Shown: piece after piece, positions 25,273 through 33,570 of the stretch | Numbering within the stretch: position 1 is the stretch's first letter | How the letters are laid out: each line of letters starts with the position of its first letter | Assembly: GCA_964452045.1 (NCBI GenBank) | Contig: CAYVKM010000027.1 | Span: 1-39,275 of the forward strand | From: CAYVKM01 sp964452045 | GTDB lineage: Bacteria > Calditrichota > Calditrichia > RBG-13-44-9 | DNA length: 39,275 bases | Direction: 5' to 3' | Position numbers and translations under genes: made by a program | Notes under the pieces: model-generated | Told to the model about the DNA's origin: nothing | Seen by the model: the letters and a program-made list of their open reading frames with translations, nothing else | The model's database searches: none

Positions 25273-25740
25273 ATGGATAATAAATTTGAGAGACGTCTCA
25301 AGCGTCTGGAGCGTCAAAACCGTATGCAAATGTTAGTCATCCTGGGGTTTCTCGCCCTGTTAATTTATGGCAGTTTTCCCCAGAGTGAAGATAACAGGAC
25401 CGTTCGTTGTCAGCGCCTGGAAGTGGTAGATGAGCATGGTCACCCGATTGCGGTCCTGGGAGTTGATGCGGATGGCTCTCGCGGCCTGTTTATAAATGAC
25501 CCGAACGATCGCCTGAGGGTAGCTGCCGTTCAGGATCAGAGCCAATCCGCTTTCTATGTCTTTGATACTACCGGAACGATCCGGATTGGGGTTGCCCAAT
25601 TTGCCCATGGCGGCGAGGGTATCGCCCTCCATGGTGAAAATTCTAAAGGCGCAGCAGTCCTGTACTACAAAGATAGCGGCAGTCTGAGCTTTTATGATAC
25701 TGACGGTAAAATTACCAGCCGTATTCCAGACAAGGAATGA
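25273..25740 (+). CDS. membrane-anchored small beta-rich protein of unknown function
   Basis: The start is ATG 25273, preceded by GGAG; in-frame upstream codons overlap the previous gene and were ignored. The 155-residue protein has a charged coiled-coil-like N terminus (KFERRLKRLERQNR), one membrane helix (about 18-38), and then a beta-rich repeat domain with the motif V-V-D-E-H-G-x-P-I-A-V-L-G-V-D-A-D-G-S-R-G. The latter recurs in bacterial uncharacterised proteins. It probably faces the periplasm. No enzymatic motif was seen. Confidence 0.7.
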   Translation: MDNKFERRLKRLERQNRMQMLVILGFLALLIYGSFPQSEDNRTVRCQRLEVVDEHGHPIAVLGVDADGSRGLFINDPNDRLRVAAVQDQSQSAFYVFDTTGTIRIGVAQFAHGGEGIALHGENSKGAAVLYYKDSGSLSFYDTDGKITSRIPDKE

Positions 25741-25757
25741 TCCTGTGATCATTTTGT

Positions 25758-25979
25758 TTAGAAAACGAAGACCCTAAATCCGGAAACGTTAAACAGTCTT
25801 TCTGGATTTTCGTTATCCGGGCGAAACAAAACTCTAGCCTTCTCAATCGGGTAGGCATATTTTGATCTTTGCGATCTTTCGGCACAAGGTCTTTTACCAT
25901 CCCAAATTCTGTTAATATCTGTGTTTTCTGCATCGTTTTGCAAACAGCCGGATAGATTTTTATTCTGACGCAGTATCAA
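25758..25979 (-). pseudogene. possible decayed gene remnant
   Basis: The 296-base gap between 25741 and 26036 has no intact gene. On the minus strand, the 73-codon open frame ends ARVLFRPDNENPERLFNVSGFRVF, faintly like the C terminus of formylglycine-generating-enzyme (FGE-sulfatase) domains, whose ends carry a NP-x-x-R ... GFRV pattern. A second overlapping frame is open at 25712-25933. No plausible start or ribosome binding site was found. This may be a frameshifted remnant, or chance. Confidence 0.25.
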
Positions 25980-26036
25980 TTGAATTGCCGCTAAAAAATA
26001 TGTATAATTAGTTCAAACCAATCCGGGATTTTAACG

Positions 26037-26342
26037 ATGAATCTGGAAGAATTTAAATCTACCCTTTCCCAGAAGCAACCACCGGCAGGACTCGAGGATT
26101 TACTCCGAGCCTTATGGATCGAAGCACAGGGTGACTGGGACACTGCCCATGCCATCGCTCAGGAAAATTCATCTACTGATGGTTCCTGGGTTCATGCCTA
26201 TCTCCACCAGAAAGAGGGCGATTTGTCAAACGCTTCCTACTGGTATTCAAGGGCAGGAAAACAGAGACCGGACATTTCTCTGGAAGAGGAGTGGGAAATC
26301 ATCGCAAAAGCGCTCCTGGCAAAATCCGAAAGTAATTCTTGA
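26037..26342 (+). CDS. small conserved hypothetical protein (101 aa)
   Basis: This soluble helical protein resembles a widespread family of uncharacterised ~100-residue proteins. Recognisable segments are PPAGLEDLLRALWIEAQGDWDTAHAIAQ, WVHAYLHQKEGDLSNASYWYSRAG, and RPDISLEEEWE. The pattern is TPR-like, and its role is unknown. The ATG lies after a weak purine stretch. It ends 9 bases before the GAF-GGDEF gene, suggesting one operon with it and the GNAT gene. Confidence 0.75.
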   Translation: MNLEEFKSTLSQKQPPAGLEDLLRALWIEAQGDWDTAHAIAQENSSTDGSWVHAYLHQKEGDLSNASYWYSRAGKQRPDISLEEEWEIIAKALLAKSESNS

Positions 26343-26351
26343 CATTTATAT

Positions 26352-27407
26352 ATGGGAAATGGCATGGACAAGGAAATTAATTCATCATTCAATTTTTCGA
26401 TCGATTCCGATGGGGTGATGCCCTGCCTGCAAATTGGGAAATTGCTTACTTCTACCTTAAATTTAAACGAAATACTGAACCTGATCATGTCCCGAATGAG
26501 CCAGCTGGTAGAGGCCGAGAACTGGTCGTTACTGTTGCTGGATGAAAAAACAAATGAGCTGACCTTTGAGGTGGTAGTCGGCATTGAGCGGGAATCGGTC
26601 AAGGATTTTCGGATCCCAGTTGGTACCGGAATCGCCGGAGAAGCAGCGTCGACGGGTGAAATTATCTTTATCCCGGACGTTCAAAACGATCCCAGATTTT
26701 ACCGGCAGGTAGATACCAGGACCGGATTTACCACCAAGTCACTTTTGTGTATTCCTCTAAAAACCCACGGAAAAGTTTTGGGAGTTATCGAGATCATTAA
26801 TATTGAAAATTTTGAACTTTTCAAGCAGAAAAAACTACCCATACTTTCTATTCTTTCGGATTATGCGGCCATCGCTATCGAGAATTCGCAGTATATGGCA
26901 AAGATCAGAAAGCTCAGCATCACTGATGAATACACCGGGCTTTACAATGCCCGGTATTTGCACGAGATTTTACCGGCCTTATTGCATGAGGCCGACCGCC
27001 ACGAAAAAAAACTTTCGGTAGCATTTATGGACATTGATAATTTTAAACACGTGGTGGATACCTATGGCCATCTTTCTGGGTCTATGGTACTAAATGAGAT
27101 TGGGGAAACGATTTCAGGTTGTCTCTCCGAAAAGGACCTTCTGATAAAATATGGCGGAGATGAATATGTGCTGGTGATGCCGGACCGGGACAAACAAAGT
27201 GCCCTGGGACTGACCGAAAGCATTTTGGAAGCCATCCGTTCATCTACTTATTTAAAGAATGATCCCAAGCCAGTGAAGGTAACAGCAAGTTTCGGACTGG
27301 CGGTCTATCCAGAGAATGCCCAGTCGAAAAAAGATTTGCTGCTGCTAGCCGATAATTGTATGTACAAGATTAAAAAATCAACTAAAAATGGCATCGGAAT
27401 TTCCTAA
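26352..27407 (+). CDS. GAF-GGDEF nucleotide cyclase, Hypr-like (candidate cGAMP/c-di-GMP synthase)
   Basis: The 351-residue cytoplasmic protein has a GAF sensor domain (about residues 25-180; GTGIAGEAASTGEIIFIPDV, IPLKTHGKVLGVIEI) and a GGDEF domain (about 190-350). The active-site loop is YGGDEY (268-272 GGDEY), and the catalytic metal-binding DIDNFK segment is intact. The two guanine-contacting positions of PleD-type cyclases are changed: Asn to V235 and Asp to S244 (GHLSGS). The Asp-to-Ser change is the known hallmark of Hypr GGDEF enzymes such as Geobacter GacA, which make 3',3'-cGAMP. The allosteric RxxD site is SEKD, so product inhibition is probably absent. It directly abuts the GNAT gene. 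Confidence 0.88.
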   Translation: MGNGMDKEINSSFNFSIDSDGVMPCLQIGKLLTSTLNLNEILNLIMSRMSQLVEAENWSLLLLDEKTNELTFEVVVGIERESVKDFRIPVGTGIAGEAASTGEIIFIPDVQNDPRFYRQVDTRTGFTTKSLLCIPLKTHGKVLGVIEIINIENFELFKQKKLPILSILSDYAAIAIENSQYMAKIRKLSITDEYTGLYNARYLHEILPALLHEADRHEKKLSVAFMDIDNFKHVVDTYGHLSGSMVLNEIGETISGCLSEKDLLIKYGGDEYVLVMPDRDKQSALGLTESILEAIRSSTYLKNDPKPVKVTASFGLAVYPENAQSKKDLLLLADNCMYKIKKSTKNGIGIS

Positions 27408-27986
27408 ATGAATTCCGGATCTAAAACCACCTTTGAATACCATCCCCTAACACCCGAACAATGGAAAGACTTTGAACGGCTTTTTGGGAAGAGGGGCGCC
27501 TGCGGTGGTTGCTGGTGCATGTGGTGGCGATTAAAACGGTCGGATTTCGACAAACAGAAGGGTGATGGCAATAAGAAAGCAATGAAGATGCTTATCAATT
27601 CCGGAAAGGCCCCTGGAATAATTGCCTACCTGGAAGGGGAACCTATTGGCTGGTGTTCGGTCGGGCCGAGAGAGGATTTCTCTGCCCTGGAACGTTCCCG
27701 CATACTCAAACCGGTGGATCAACAACCTGTCTGGTCCATTGTCTGCTTTTTTGTAAACAAAAAATATAGGGATCATGGAATATGTATCCTGTTGATCAAT
27801 GCCGCCAAAGAATTTGTTCGGCAAAACGGGGGAAAAATCCTGGAAGCCTACCCCGTTGAACCTAAAAAGGGAAGAACCGCTGACGTATTTGTTTATACCG
27901 GATTAGCATCCGCCTTCCGGAAGGCCGGATTTACCGAAGTGGCCCGCCGATCGGAAACCAGACCAATTATGAGGTTCAATCTCTGA
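27408..27986 (+). CDS. GNAT family N-acetyltransferase
   Basis: The start ATG follows the GGDEF stop codon directly, implying translational coupling. The 192-residue protein has the GACGGCWCMWWRL N-terminal signature, then the acetyl-CoA fold: GWCSVGPREDF and IVCFFVNKKYRDHGICILLINAAKEFVRQNGG. The C terminus YTGLASAFRKAGFTEVARRSETRPIMR is typical of this subfamily. In the pyrophosphate-binding loop the usual R/Q-x-x-G-x-G/A pattern is YRDHGICI, with Ile in place of the small residue. The substrate is unknown. It ends before a bidirectional terminator. Confidence 0.87.
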   Translation: MNSGSKTTFEYHPLTPEQWKDFERLFGKRGACGGCWCMWWRLKRSDFDKQKGDGNKKAMKMLINSGKAPGIIAYLEGEPIGWCSVGPREDFSALERSRILKPVDQQPVWSIVCFFVNKKYRDHGICILLINAAKEFVRQNGGKILEAYPVEPKKGRTADVFVYTGLASAFRKAGFTEVARRSETRPIMRFNL

Positions 27987-28018
27987 TATTTTAAATTCCG
28001 TAAAGAAATCCGAATATG

Positions 28019-28060
28019 AGAAAGACTTCCTGGTTGCCCGGGAAGTCTTTCTGCTTTAAT
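28019..28060. terminator. bidirectional terminator between GNAT and ompA-like genes
   Basis: AGAAAGACTTCC (28019-28030) pairs with GGAAGTCTTTCT (28041-28052) around a 10-base loop, between convergent genes. A T-rich tail follows on the right (GCTTTAATTCTT); the left flank is only moderately A-rich. Confidence 0.8.
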
Positions 28061-28082
28061 TCTTAAAAATTGATGGAGGGGA

Positions 28083-28745
28083 TTAGCCGGCCTGTTTTTC
28101 AGCCTGCTTCTTTAATTTATCATTTGCCATAATCGCCAGATCTACCCTTCGGTTCTGCTGACGACCTTCTGAAGTTTCATTGGTCGCTACCGGCTGAGAC
28201 TCGCCATATCCCATAATTGTGAATCTGGTGGGATTGACATTTAAACTAGCCAGATAATTTTCCACCGATTGGGCTCTCTGGCGCGATAATTCCAGGTTAT
28301 ACTCTTCCGAGCCGGTATTATCCGTATGACCTTCCACCAGGATATTAGTATCCGGATATTTGTTCAAAATCTGAGCCAGCTTTGTGAGCTCGGCTTTACT
28401 GGCATCCCTGAGTGTGGCCTTATTGACATCGAACAACAGGCCGGAGTTAAAGGTAATTTTAATACCCTCGCCAACCCGCTCAACTGAGGCTCCCTGAAGA
28501 TCCTGCTCAATCTCGGCCGCCTGCTTATCCATGTAATGACCAATGTAGGCCCCGGCGGCCCCACCCACAGCTGCTCCAATGATCGCGCCCAAAATGGTAT
28601 TTCCGGCCTGCTTTCCAATAACCGCGCCAGCAACTCCACCAGCTGCGGCACCTATGGCCCCGCCTTTCTGGGTCCGGGATGCAGAGCAACCAACAATAAA
28701 AGCCAGAAAAGCCATCATTAGTAAAACAATTACTATTTTCTTCAT
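28083..28745 (-). CDS. OmpA family lipoprotein (YiaD-like) with glycine-zipper domain
   Basis: This is a 220-residue outer-membrane lipoprotein that probably binds peptidoglycan. It has a lipobox (IVGC, Cys20), a glycine-zipper membrane region (about 28-70: GGAIGAAAGGVAGAVIG, then GAIIGAAVGGAAGAYIG), and an OmpA C-terminal domain (about 95-205) with EGHTDNTGSEEYNLELSRQRAQSVENYL and GYGESQPVATNETSEGRQQNRRVD. The conserved Asp (HTDN) and Arg (NRRVD) contact diaminopimelate in known structures. Strong ribosome binding site GAAGGAG on the minus strand. Confidence 0.92.
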   Translation of the reverse strand: MKKIVIVLLMMAFLAFIVGCSASRTQKGGAIGAAAGGVAGAVIGKQAGNTILGAIIGAAVGGAAGAYIGHYMDKQAAEIEQDLQGASVERVGEGIKITFNSGLLFDVNKATLRDASKAELTKLAQILNKYPDTNILVEGHTDNTGSEEYNLELSRQRAQSVENYLASLNVNPTRFTIMGYGESQPVATNETSEGRQQNRRVDLAIMANDKLKKQAEKQAG

Positions 28746-28959
28746 TTGAAACTCTCCTTCTTAATGATTAATTGTGTTCAATGCCCATAATTTTCAGTGG
28801 TACAAAATTAATTAAAATTAAGAGCCAAAGTAAAACATATTTTTCCGGTGAAAATATTTCAAAATCTAACACCACCTTAAAATCTTTTCATTATCTTCAC
28901 AAATCCAGTGAAACTAAATTGGGGAGGTTGAAGTTTGGTAAAATGAAAAGGAGGTTTTC

Positions 28960-29391
28960 ATGTCGAACCCAAAAGTTGGCGGGAGCAAAAAGGGCACCCC
29001 AAGCGACGAAAAGGTGATTACCATGCACCCGGGTAACGAAACCATGACCCGTCAAAATCTGCCATATATCATTGGCGTCACCAACCAAACCTGTGGTTCC
29101 CGGGCGTTGTCCATGAATATGGTGGTAATACCACCAGGCGGCAAGGCAAAGCCACATTATCACAACGGTTACGAGACTGCCGTATATATTGTCAGCGGGC
29201 GGGTGGAGACTCGATATGGAATCGGTCTCAGGCATTCGGTTGTTAATAAAGCCGGTGACTTTCTTTATATTCCGGCCAACGTTCCACACCAGCCGGTAAA
29301 TTTGAGCCCGATCGAACCGGTCTATGCTCTTGCCGCACGAAACGATCCCAACGAACAGGAAAGCGTTGTTCTGTACGATATTGAGGAATAG
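28960..29391 (+). CDS. cupin domain protein
   Basis: This 143-residue single-domain cupin has the first metal motif in the form KPHYHNGYETAVYIVSGRVETRYG (H-x-H ... E pattern: H, H and E) and the second in KAGDFLYIPANVPHQPVNL. The product may be a small metal-dependent isomerase or dioxygenase; the family cannot give a substrate. Strong ribosome binding site AAGGAGG five bases before the ATG. Genes on both sides are on the minus strand, so it is transcribed alone. Confidence 0.85.
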   Translation: MSNPKVGGSKKGTPSDEKVITMHPGNETMTRQNLPYIIGVTNQTCGSRALSMNMVVIPPGGKAKPHYHNGYETAVYIVSGRVETRYGIGLRHSVVNKAGDFLYIPANVPHQPVNLSPIEPVYALAARNDPNEQESVVLYDIEE

Positions 29392-29406
29392 ATTGTTTTA
29401 AATAAA

Positions 29407-29436
29407 AAATCCGCCCCTTTTTAGGTGGGCGGATTT
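29407..29436 (-). terminator. terminator of the parvulin lipoprotein gene
   Basis: AAATCCGCCC (29407-29416) pairs with GGGCGGATTT (29427-29436). On the minus strand the hairpin is followed by a T run (TTTTTTATTT, from the A-rich left side), so it mainly serves the gene at 29474-30490. Confidence 0.85.
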
Positions 29437-29473
29437 AGAGATGCACCGTGTAATCAGGTATTCATCAGATTAC

Positions 29474-30490
29474 CTAAAATTCCACTTCTGCAAAATTTGC
29501 TTCAGATTTCAGGCTATCTAACAGTTTTACATAGGCTTCGTTTTTCTTTTGTTGTTCGAGCTGTTTTTTCAGCTGATCATGAACCTCGTTTATGGGCTTG
29601 GTTTCTTTCTTCCGGTCGATGACTTTCAGAATATGGTAACCATACTGGGTTTCGATTATGTTGCTGATTCCACCAATTGGCACTGAAAAAGCTGCCTCTT
29701 CAAACGGTTTTACCATGCGTCCCTTACCAAAGTCTTCATAAAGACCACCTTTTTTATTTGACCCGGGGTCTTCGGAATACTCGTTTGCCAGCTTTGCGAA
29801 ATCTGCTCCTTTACGGGCCTTATCCAGAATCATCTCCATTTTCTTTCTGATTTCAACCTTTTCCGAGTCACTTTTGCCCTGGGTCATTAGAAGGATGTGG
29901 CGTACGGTTGCTGTTTTATCCTCATTATAGGCCTTAAGGACATCATCTTCCGTAACCGCTGTTTCACCTTTCAAATGGGCATCCAGATATTTCTCGATGG
30001 TCATCCCTTCGGTAATCTGAGTTTTTACATAATCCAACTCAATACCATTGTTTTTTAGGTTTTCGGTATACTTTTCTTCTCCCCCAAAGCGAAGATACTG
30101 AGTATTGAGAACGCTGTCAATTTCAGCAGCCGGGACTGAAATATTCTGGTTGCTTGCCGCTTTGAGCAACAACTTCTTCTCGGCAATATTCGTTGCATTT
30201 TGCATTAATATACTTTTCATGCGGGTAGAATCCAGCGAAACCAGCTGGGAGGCCCGGGAACCCATGTTGTCCATTAAGGTCTTGACCACCTCACCGGTAG
30301 TAACTTTAAAATCCTTGGTGGTAATGACCGGATTATTATCTTCCGGATTGAAGTAGGGCAATTTTTCGGTTATTTGCACGGCGAAGTCATACACCGGTGT
30401 GCCCTTAGTTAATTTTGTGGAATCCCCCCCCTGAGAACAGGCGAGAATGATCAACAAAAACATCATTAAAAAACCGATTACTTTCTTCAT
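29474..30490 (-). CDS. parvulin-type peptidyl-prolyl isomerase lipoprotein (PrsA/SurA-like)
   Basis: This is a 338-residue periplasmic folding factor. It has a lipobox (LILACSQGG, Cys18), a helical chaperone N-domain (about 30-190, with TEGMTIEKYLDAHLKGETAVTEDDVLKAYN), and one parvulin domain (about 195-300) containing TVRHILLM, ADFAKLANEYSEDPGSNKKGGLYEDFGKGRMVKPFEEAAFSVPIGGIS and YGYHILKVIDRK, all typical. A basic coiled-coil-like tail follows. Unlike SurA, there is one isomerase domain. Its neighbours (exported flavodoxin, HEAT-cyclophilin) are also envelope-directed. Confidence 0.92.
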   Translation of the reverse strand: MKKVIGFLMMFLLIILACSQGGDSTKLTKGTPVYDFAVQITEKLPYFNPEDNNPVITTKDFKVTTGEVVKTLMDNMGSRASQLVSLDSTRMKSILMQNATNIAEKKLLLKAASNQNISVPAAEIDSVLNTQYLRFGGEEKYTENLKNNGIELDYVKTQITEGMTIEKYLDAHLKGETAVTEDDVLKAYNEDKTATVRHILLMTQGKSDSEKVEIRKKMEMILDKARKGADFAKLANEYSEDPGSNKKGGLYEDFGKGRMVKPFEEAAFSVPIGGISNIIETQYGYHILKVIDRKKETKPINEVHDQLKKQLEQQKKNEAYVKLLDSLKSEANFAEVEF

Positions 30491-30629
30491 TTAAACTCCT
30501 CTTAAAAAATAAAATTAAAGGCCACTCCAAAATTTAAGCCGCATAAGGTACAAACAAAGCCCAATGATTCATAAAGATTTATAAATTTGTCCAAGTCTCC
30601 CCTATGACTAAAATATTATTGTGAACCAA

Positions 30630-31217
30630 TCAATTCTGGTTTCTGTTCCACCGACTTGCAATTTCTGTGACTCTGCGGCCCAGATTTTCTCCCTTTTGTA
30701 AAAACCGGGAATCAACTTCACCAGCTGCTTCTTGCTTAAATGGGTCCTCTTCCGTTACCGCCGAAGCGCCAAAGGCCTGGGTCCAGTTCGGTCCGCCTAC
30801 AATGATCATCCCGAAGATCAGCATCGATTTCAACAGATTAAGTTGCACAAATTCCTCGCCAGCGGAAATACCTCCGGCAGTGACAAACGCCGCCCCGATT
30901 TTGTCTTTCAGCGGTTCTCCCTGAAAGGGCCAGCGATTAATGAAAGACTGAATCGATGGCGCGACATTGGCATTATATACCGGGCTGCCAACTATAATGG
31001 CATCCGCCCAGAGAACATCGGTATTTTTTGCCTCCTGCACGGACCTGAGTCGAACACTGGTAAGCGCAACGGCTTTAGCCCCCTTCTCAACTGCCTGTGC
31101 CATCTTTTCGGTATGACCCTGCTGGCTGTAATAAACAATCAGTATTTTAGTTGTATCCTGTGCGTACAGTTGAAAAAATCCACAAATGATGATACCAATA
31201 AGAAAATACTTCAACAT
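30630..31217 (-). CDS. exported flavodoxin-fold protein (WrbA-like)
   Basis: The 195-residue protein has a flavodoxin/WrbA fold: the FMN phosphate loop YYSQQGHTEKMA (S31-x-x-G34-x-T36), GSPVYNANVAPSIQSFINRW, GAAFVTAGGISAGEE and IVGGPNW. Unusually, it begins with a Sec-type signal (MLKYFLIGIIICGFFQLYA, cleavage before QD), so it would be exported although FMN is normally loaded in the cytoplasm. It is predicted to act in the periplasm as an electron carrier or quinone reductase; this is inference. It diverges from the HEAT-cyclophilin gene. Confidence 0.82.
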   Translation of the reverse strand: MLKYFLIGIIICGFFQLYAQDTTKILIVYYSQQGHTEKMAQAVEKGAKAVALTSVRLRSVQEAKNTDVLWADAIIVGSPVYNANVAPSIQSFINRWPFQGEPLKDKIGAAFVTAGGISAGEEFVQLNLLKSMLIFGMIIVGGPNWTQAFGASAVTEEDPFKQEAAGEVDSRFLQKGENLGRRVTEIASRWNRNQN

Positions 31218-31435
31218 ATGACCCCCTGCACTTTTATTAACCTGAGGATTACTTTATAAGAACTAATATAAGACAAATATGTTTTTTTCCGAAAAGAAAT
31301 AGTATCGTACCTACTTTAACTATCCCCAACCACGGTTAATATATAAAATTTGTTAATGTTAGCTAGCACTTGTTTCAGCCAGGAAACTTTTGGAACTTTC
31401 AGGCCATAAATTTATAAACCCGTGGAGATCAAGTA

Positions 31436-33454
31436 ATGATGCAAAAGCTGTCCTGGTATGTAATCTTTTTTATGATAACGATATTATCCTGTAACCATAC
31501 AGATAATAAAATTTTACAGGAAATTCAACAGCGGGAATATCTGAGGGATACCAATCCAGAAAAATTTGTCGCCTGGCTGAACAGTCCCGATGAGGATATC
31601 CGAGTTCAGGCACTAAAATCTCTGGGACGGATCCAGGATACCTCCACCATCTCCTGGATGGCAAATCGTCTGACTGACAAAAGCGCAAGAGTCCGTGAAG
31701 AAGCAGCTTTTGCCCTGGGACAAACATTTGACCCGAAAGCTTTTTCTGCCCTGAATTCGGCGATTTCGTTTGAACAGGATAAAAATGTAAAATCCCGTTT
31801 ACTTGAAGCCTCAGGAAAAACTGCAGATCGGGATATTTCCAGATTACTGGAAAGCTCTATTGAGGGTGGTGATCTGGAGTATCAACGGGTCGCTTCGATT
31901 GCCGCGGCAATTCTTTCCTACCGGGGATATCCGCCCTATGAAACGGGAAAAAGTATCGGTCAGCTGCTGGAGGCAAATAACGATCCTGCCCTAAGCTGGC
32001 GTTGTGCCTATGCCCTTTACCGAATAGGTTCTCCTTCAGAATTTGGACCGGTTTTTCAGTCATTACTTTCCGGTGATCCGTTGACCCGGTTTTTTAGTTT
32101 AAAGGCTATTACGATTTTTACCACATTGATGCGTTCCCCTCAATTTGAACCCTATAAGAAACTTGAATCAATGAAAGGGGCGGTATCGCTTTTCCCCTCA
32201 AATACATTTTTGGAAGCCCTGGCCAGTGCAGCCCGGGATACCAGCTGGCTTGTCCGGGTTGCCGCTTTACAACTTATGAAAGATTTAAAATACTCTCAAT
32301 ATCTCAATATCATCAAAGAAGCCTGTTCCGATTCCAGCCCGCATGTACGTGCGCTCGCCTTGCAGGCGTTACCTTCCTATCTCAACAACCAGACAAGCAA
32401 TTTTTTAACCGATTTTATCCGGAATGCCTCAAGCTGGCGGGACCGGGGCCTTGCCCTGGAAAGCCTGTCTGAAATTGATCCGGGGGCGGCCCTGAAACTG
32501 GTAAAAAATGAGATCTTATCCTTAAAATGGCCGGAGAATTATTATGATATACAGGTTCTGGAAAATATAAAAAGTACCGAATCCACCAAAATCCTTCTCT
32601 CCCTGGCTAATAGTGATAAAAATGCGATGGTGAGCCAAATTCTGGAAATCTTGGTTAACCGGAAGGGTGTACCTAATTCTCTCTTTTTGGAAAAATTGGA
32701 ACTATACGATCCGGCAATCACTACCATGGTAGCCGGCAAGTTTGGCCAGAGTAAAGACCGGTCTTCGGTTGAGCCTCTGATCAATGCCTACCAGAAATTT
32801 ACCGCACCGAGGGACATTGAACCAATGGTGGCCATTTTGACAGCCCTGGACAGTATTGGTGATTCAAAAGCCACGGCGCTCCTGCAACAAGAACTCAGTA
32901 ATCCTTTTCCACCAATACGAACAGCCGCTCAGCATGCACTGGAAAAAATAGCCGGAAAATCCATTGAACTGCCCGAGGTAGCAAAGCAACCTCTGACCAA
33001 ATTTGATTTCGTTCTGGAGAAATATCGTAAAAACCCAATTGTCCGATTTACCACAACCAAGGGCACATTCGAGGTGGAGCTCTATCCGGAAAAAGCCCCA
33101 ATTACCGTTGCAAATTTTCTTACTCTGGTAAAAACAGAATTCTATAACAACCTTTATTTTCACCGGGTAGTGCCCGGATTTGTTATCCAGGGAGGTGATC
33201 CAAGAGGAGATGGTTGGGGTGGGCCTGGTTATGCCATCCCCTGTGAGTACAACGATATCTTTTATACCCGGGGTATCGTAGGTATGGCTCATGCCGGGAA
33301 AGATACCGGTGGCAGCCAGTTTTTCATTACCCAGGCGCCACAGCCGCACCTTAATGGCAAGCATACTGCTTTTGGGAAAGTTATCCGAGGCATGAAGGTG
33401 GTAGATACCATTGAGATTTACGACCAGATTCTCAAGGCAGAATTAACAAATTAA
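31436..33454 (+). CDS. HEAT-repeat/cyclophilin fusion lipoprotein
   Basis: The 672-residue protein is a lipoprotein (lipobox ILSC, Cys19) made of HEAT repeats (about 40-520; for example PDEDIRVQALKSLGRIQDTSTI, SARVREEAAFALGQT, SPHVRALALQALPSYL) joined to a C-terminal cyclophilin-type peptidyl-prolyl isomerase (533-670). Catalytic-core motifs are FHRVVPGFVIQGGD (575-588, active-site Arg577), QFFIT and HTAFGKV. Cyclophilin attached to HEAT repeats is reported in Bacteroidetes-like bacteria. It is probably an envelope folding factor with the repeats as a binding platform. No promoter with good boxes was found. Confidence 0.88.
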   Translation: MMQKLSWYVIFFMITILSCNHTDNKILQEIQQREYLRDTNPEKFVAWLNSPDEDIRVQALKSLGRIQDTSTISWMANRLTDKSARVREEAAFALGQTFDPKAFSALNSAISFEQDKNVKSRLLEASGKTADRDISRLLESSIEGGDLEYQRVASIAAAILSYRGYPPYETGKSIGQLLEANNDPALSWRCAYALYRIGSPSEFGPVFQSLLSGDPLTRFFSLKAITIFTTLMRSPQFEPYKKLESMKGAVSLFPSNTFLEALASAARDTSWLVRVAALQLMKDLKYSQYLNIIKEACSDSSPHVRALALQALPSYLNNQTSNFLTDFIRNASSWRDRGLALESLSEIDPGAALKLVKNEILSLKWPENYYDIQVLENIKSTESTKILLSLANSDKNAMVSQILEILVNRKGVPNSLFLEKLELYDPAITTMVAGKFGQSKDRSSVEPLINAYQKFTAPRDIEPMVAILTALDSIGDSKATALLQQELSNPFPPIRTAAQHALEKIAGKSIELPEVAKQPLTKFDFVLEKYRKNPIVRFTTTKGTFEVELYPEKAPITVANFLTLVKTEFYNNLYFHRVVPGFVIQGGDPRGDGWGGPGYAIPCEYNDIFYTRGIVGMAHAGKDTGGSQFFITQAPQPHLNGKHTAFGKVIRGMKVVDTIEIYDQILKAELTN

Positions 33455-33570
33455 GATAACATTTCCCGGCATTTATTTATAAATTGTCCGTCAGGTTTGG
33501 ATTACTCTTCTTGTTCAGAATACTGTTCAACTATATACAAAATATCAGAACCATAACATTCGGAGGCACC

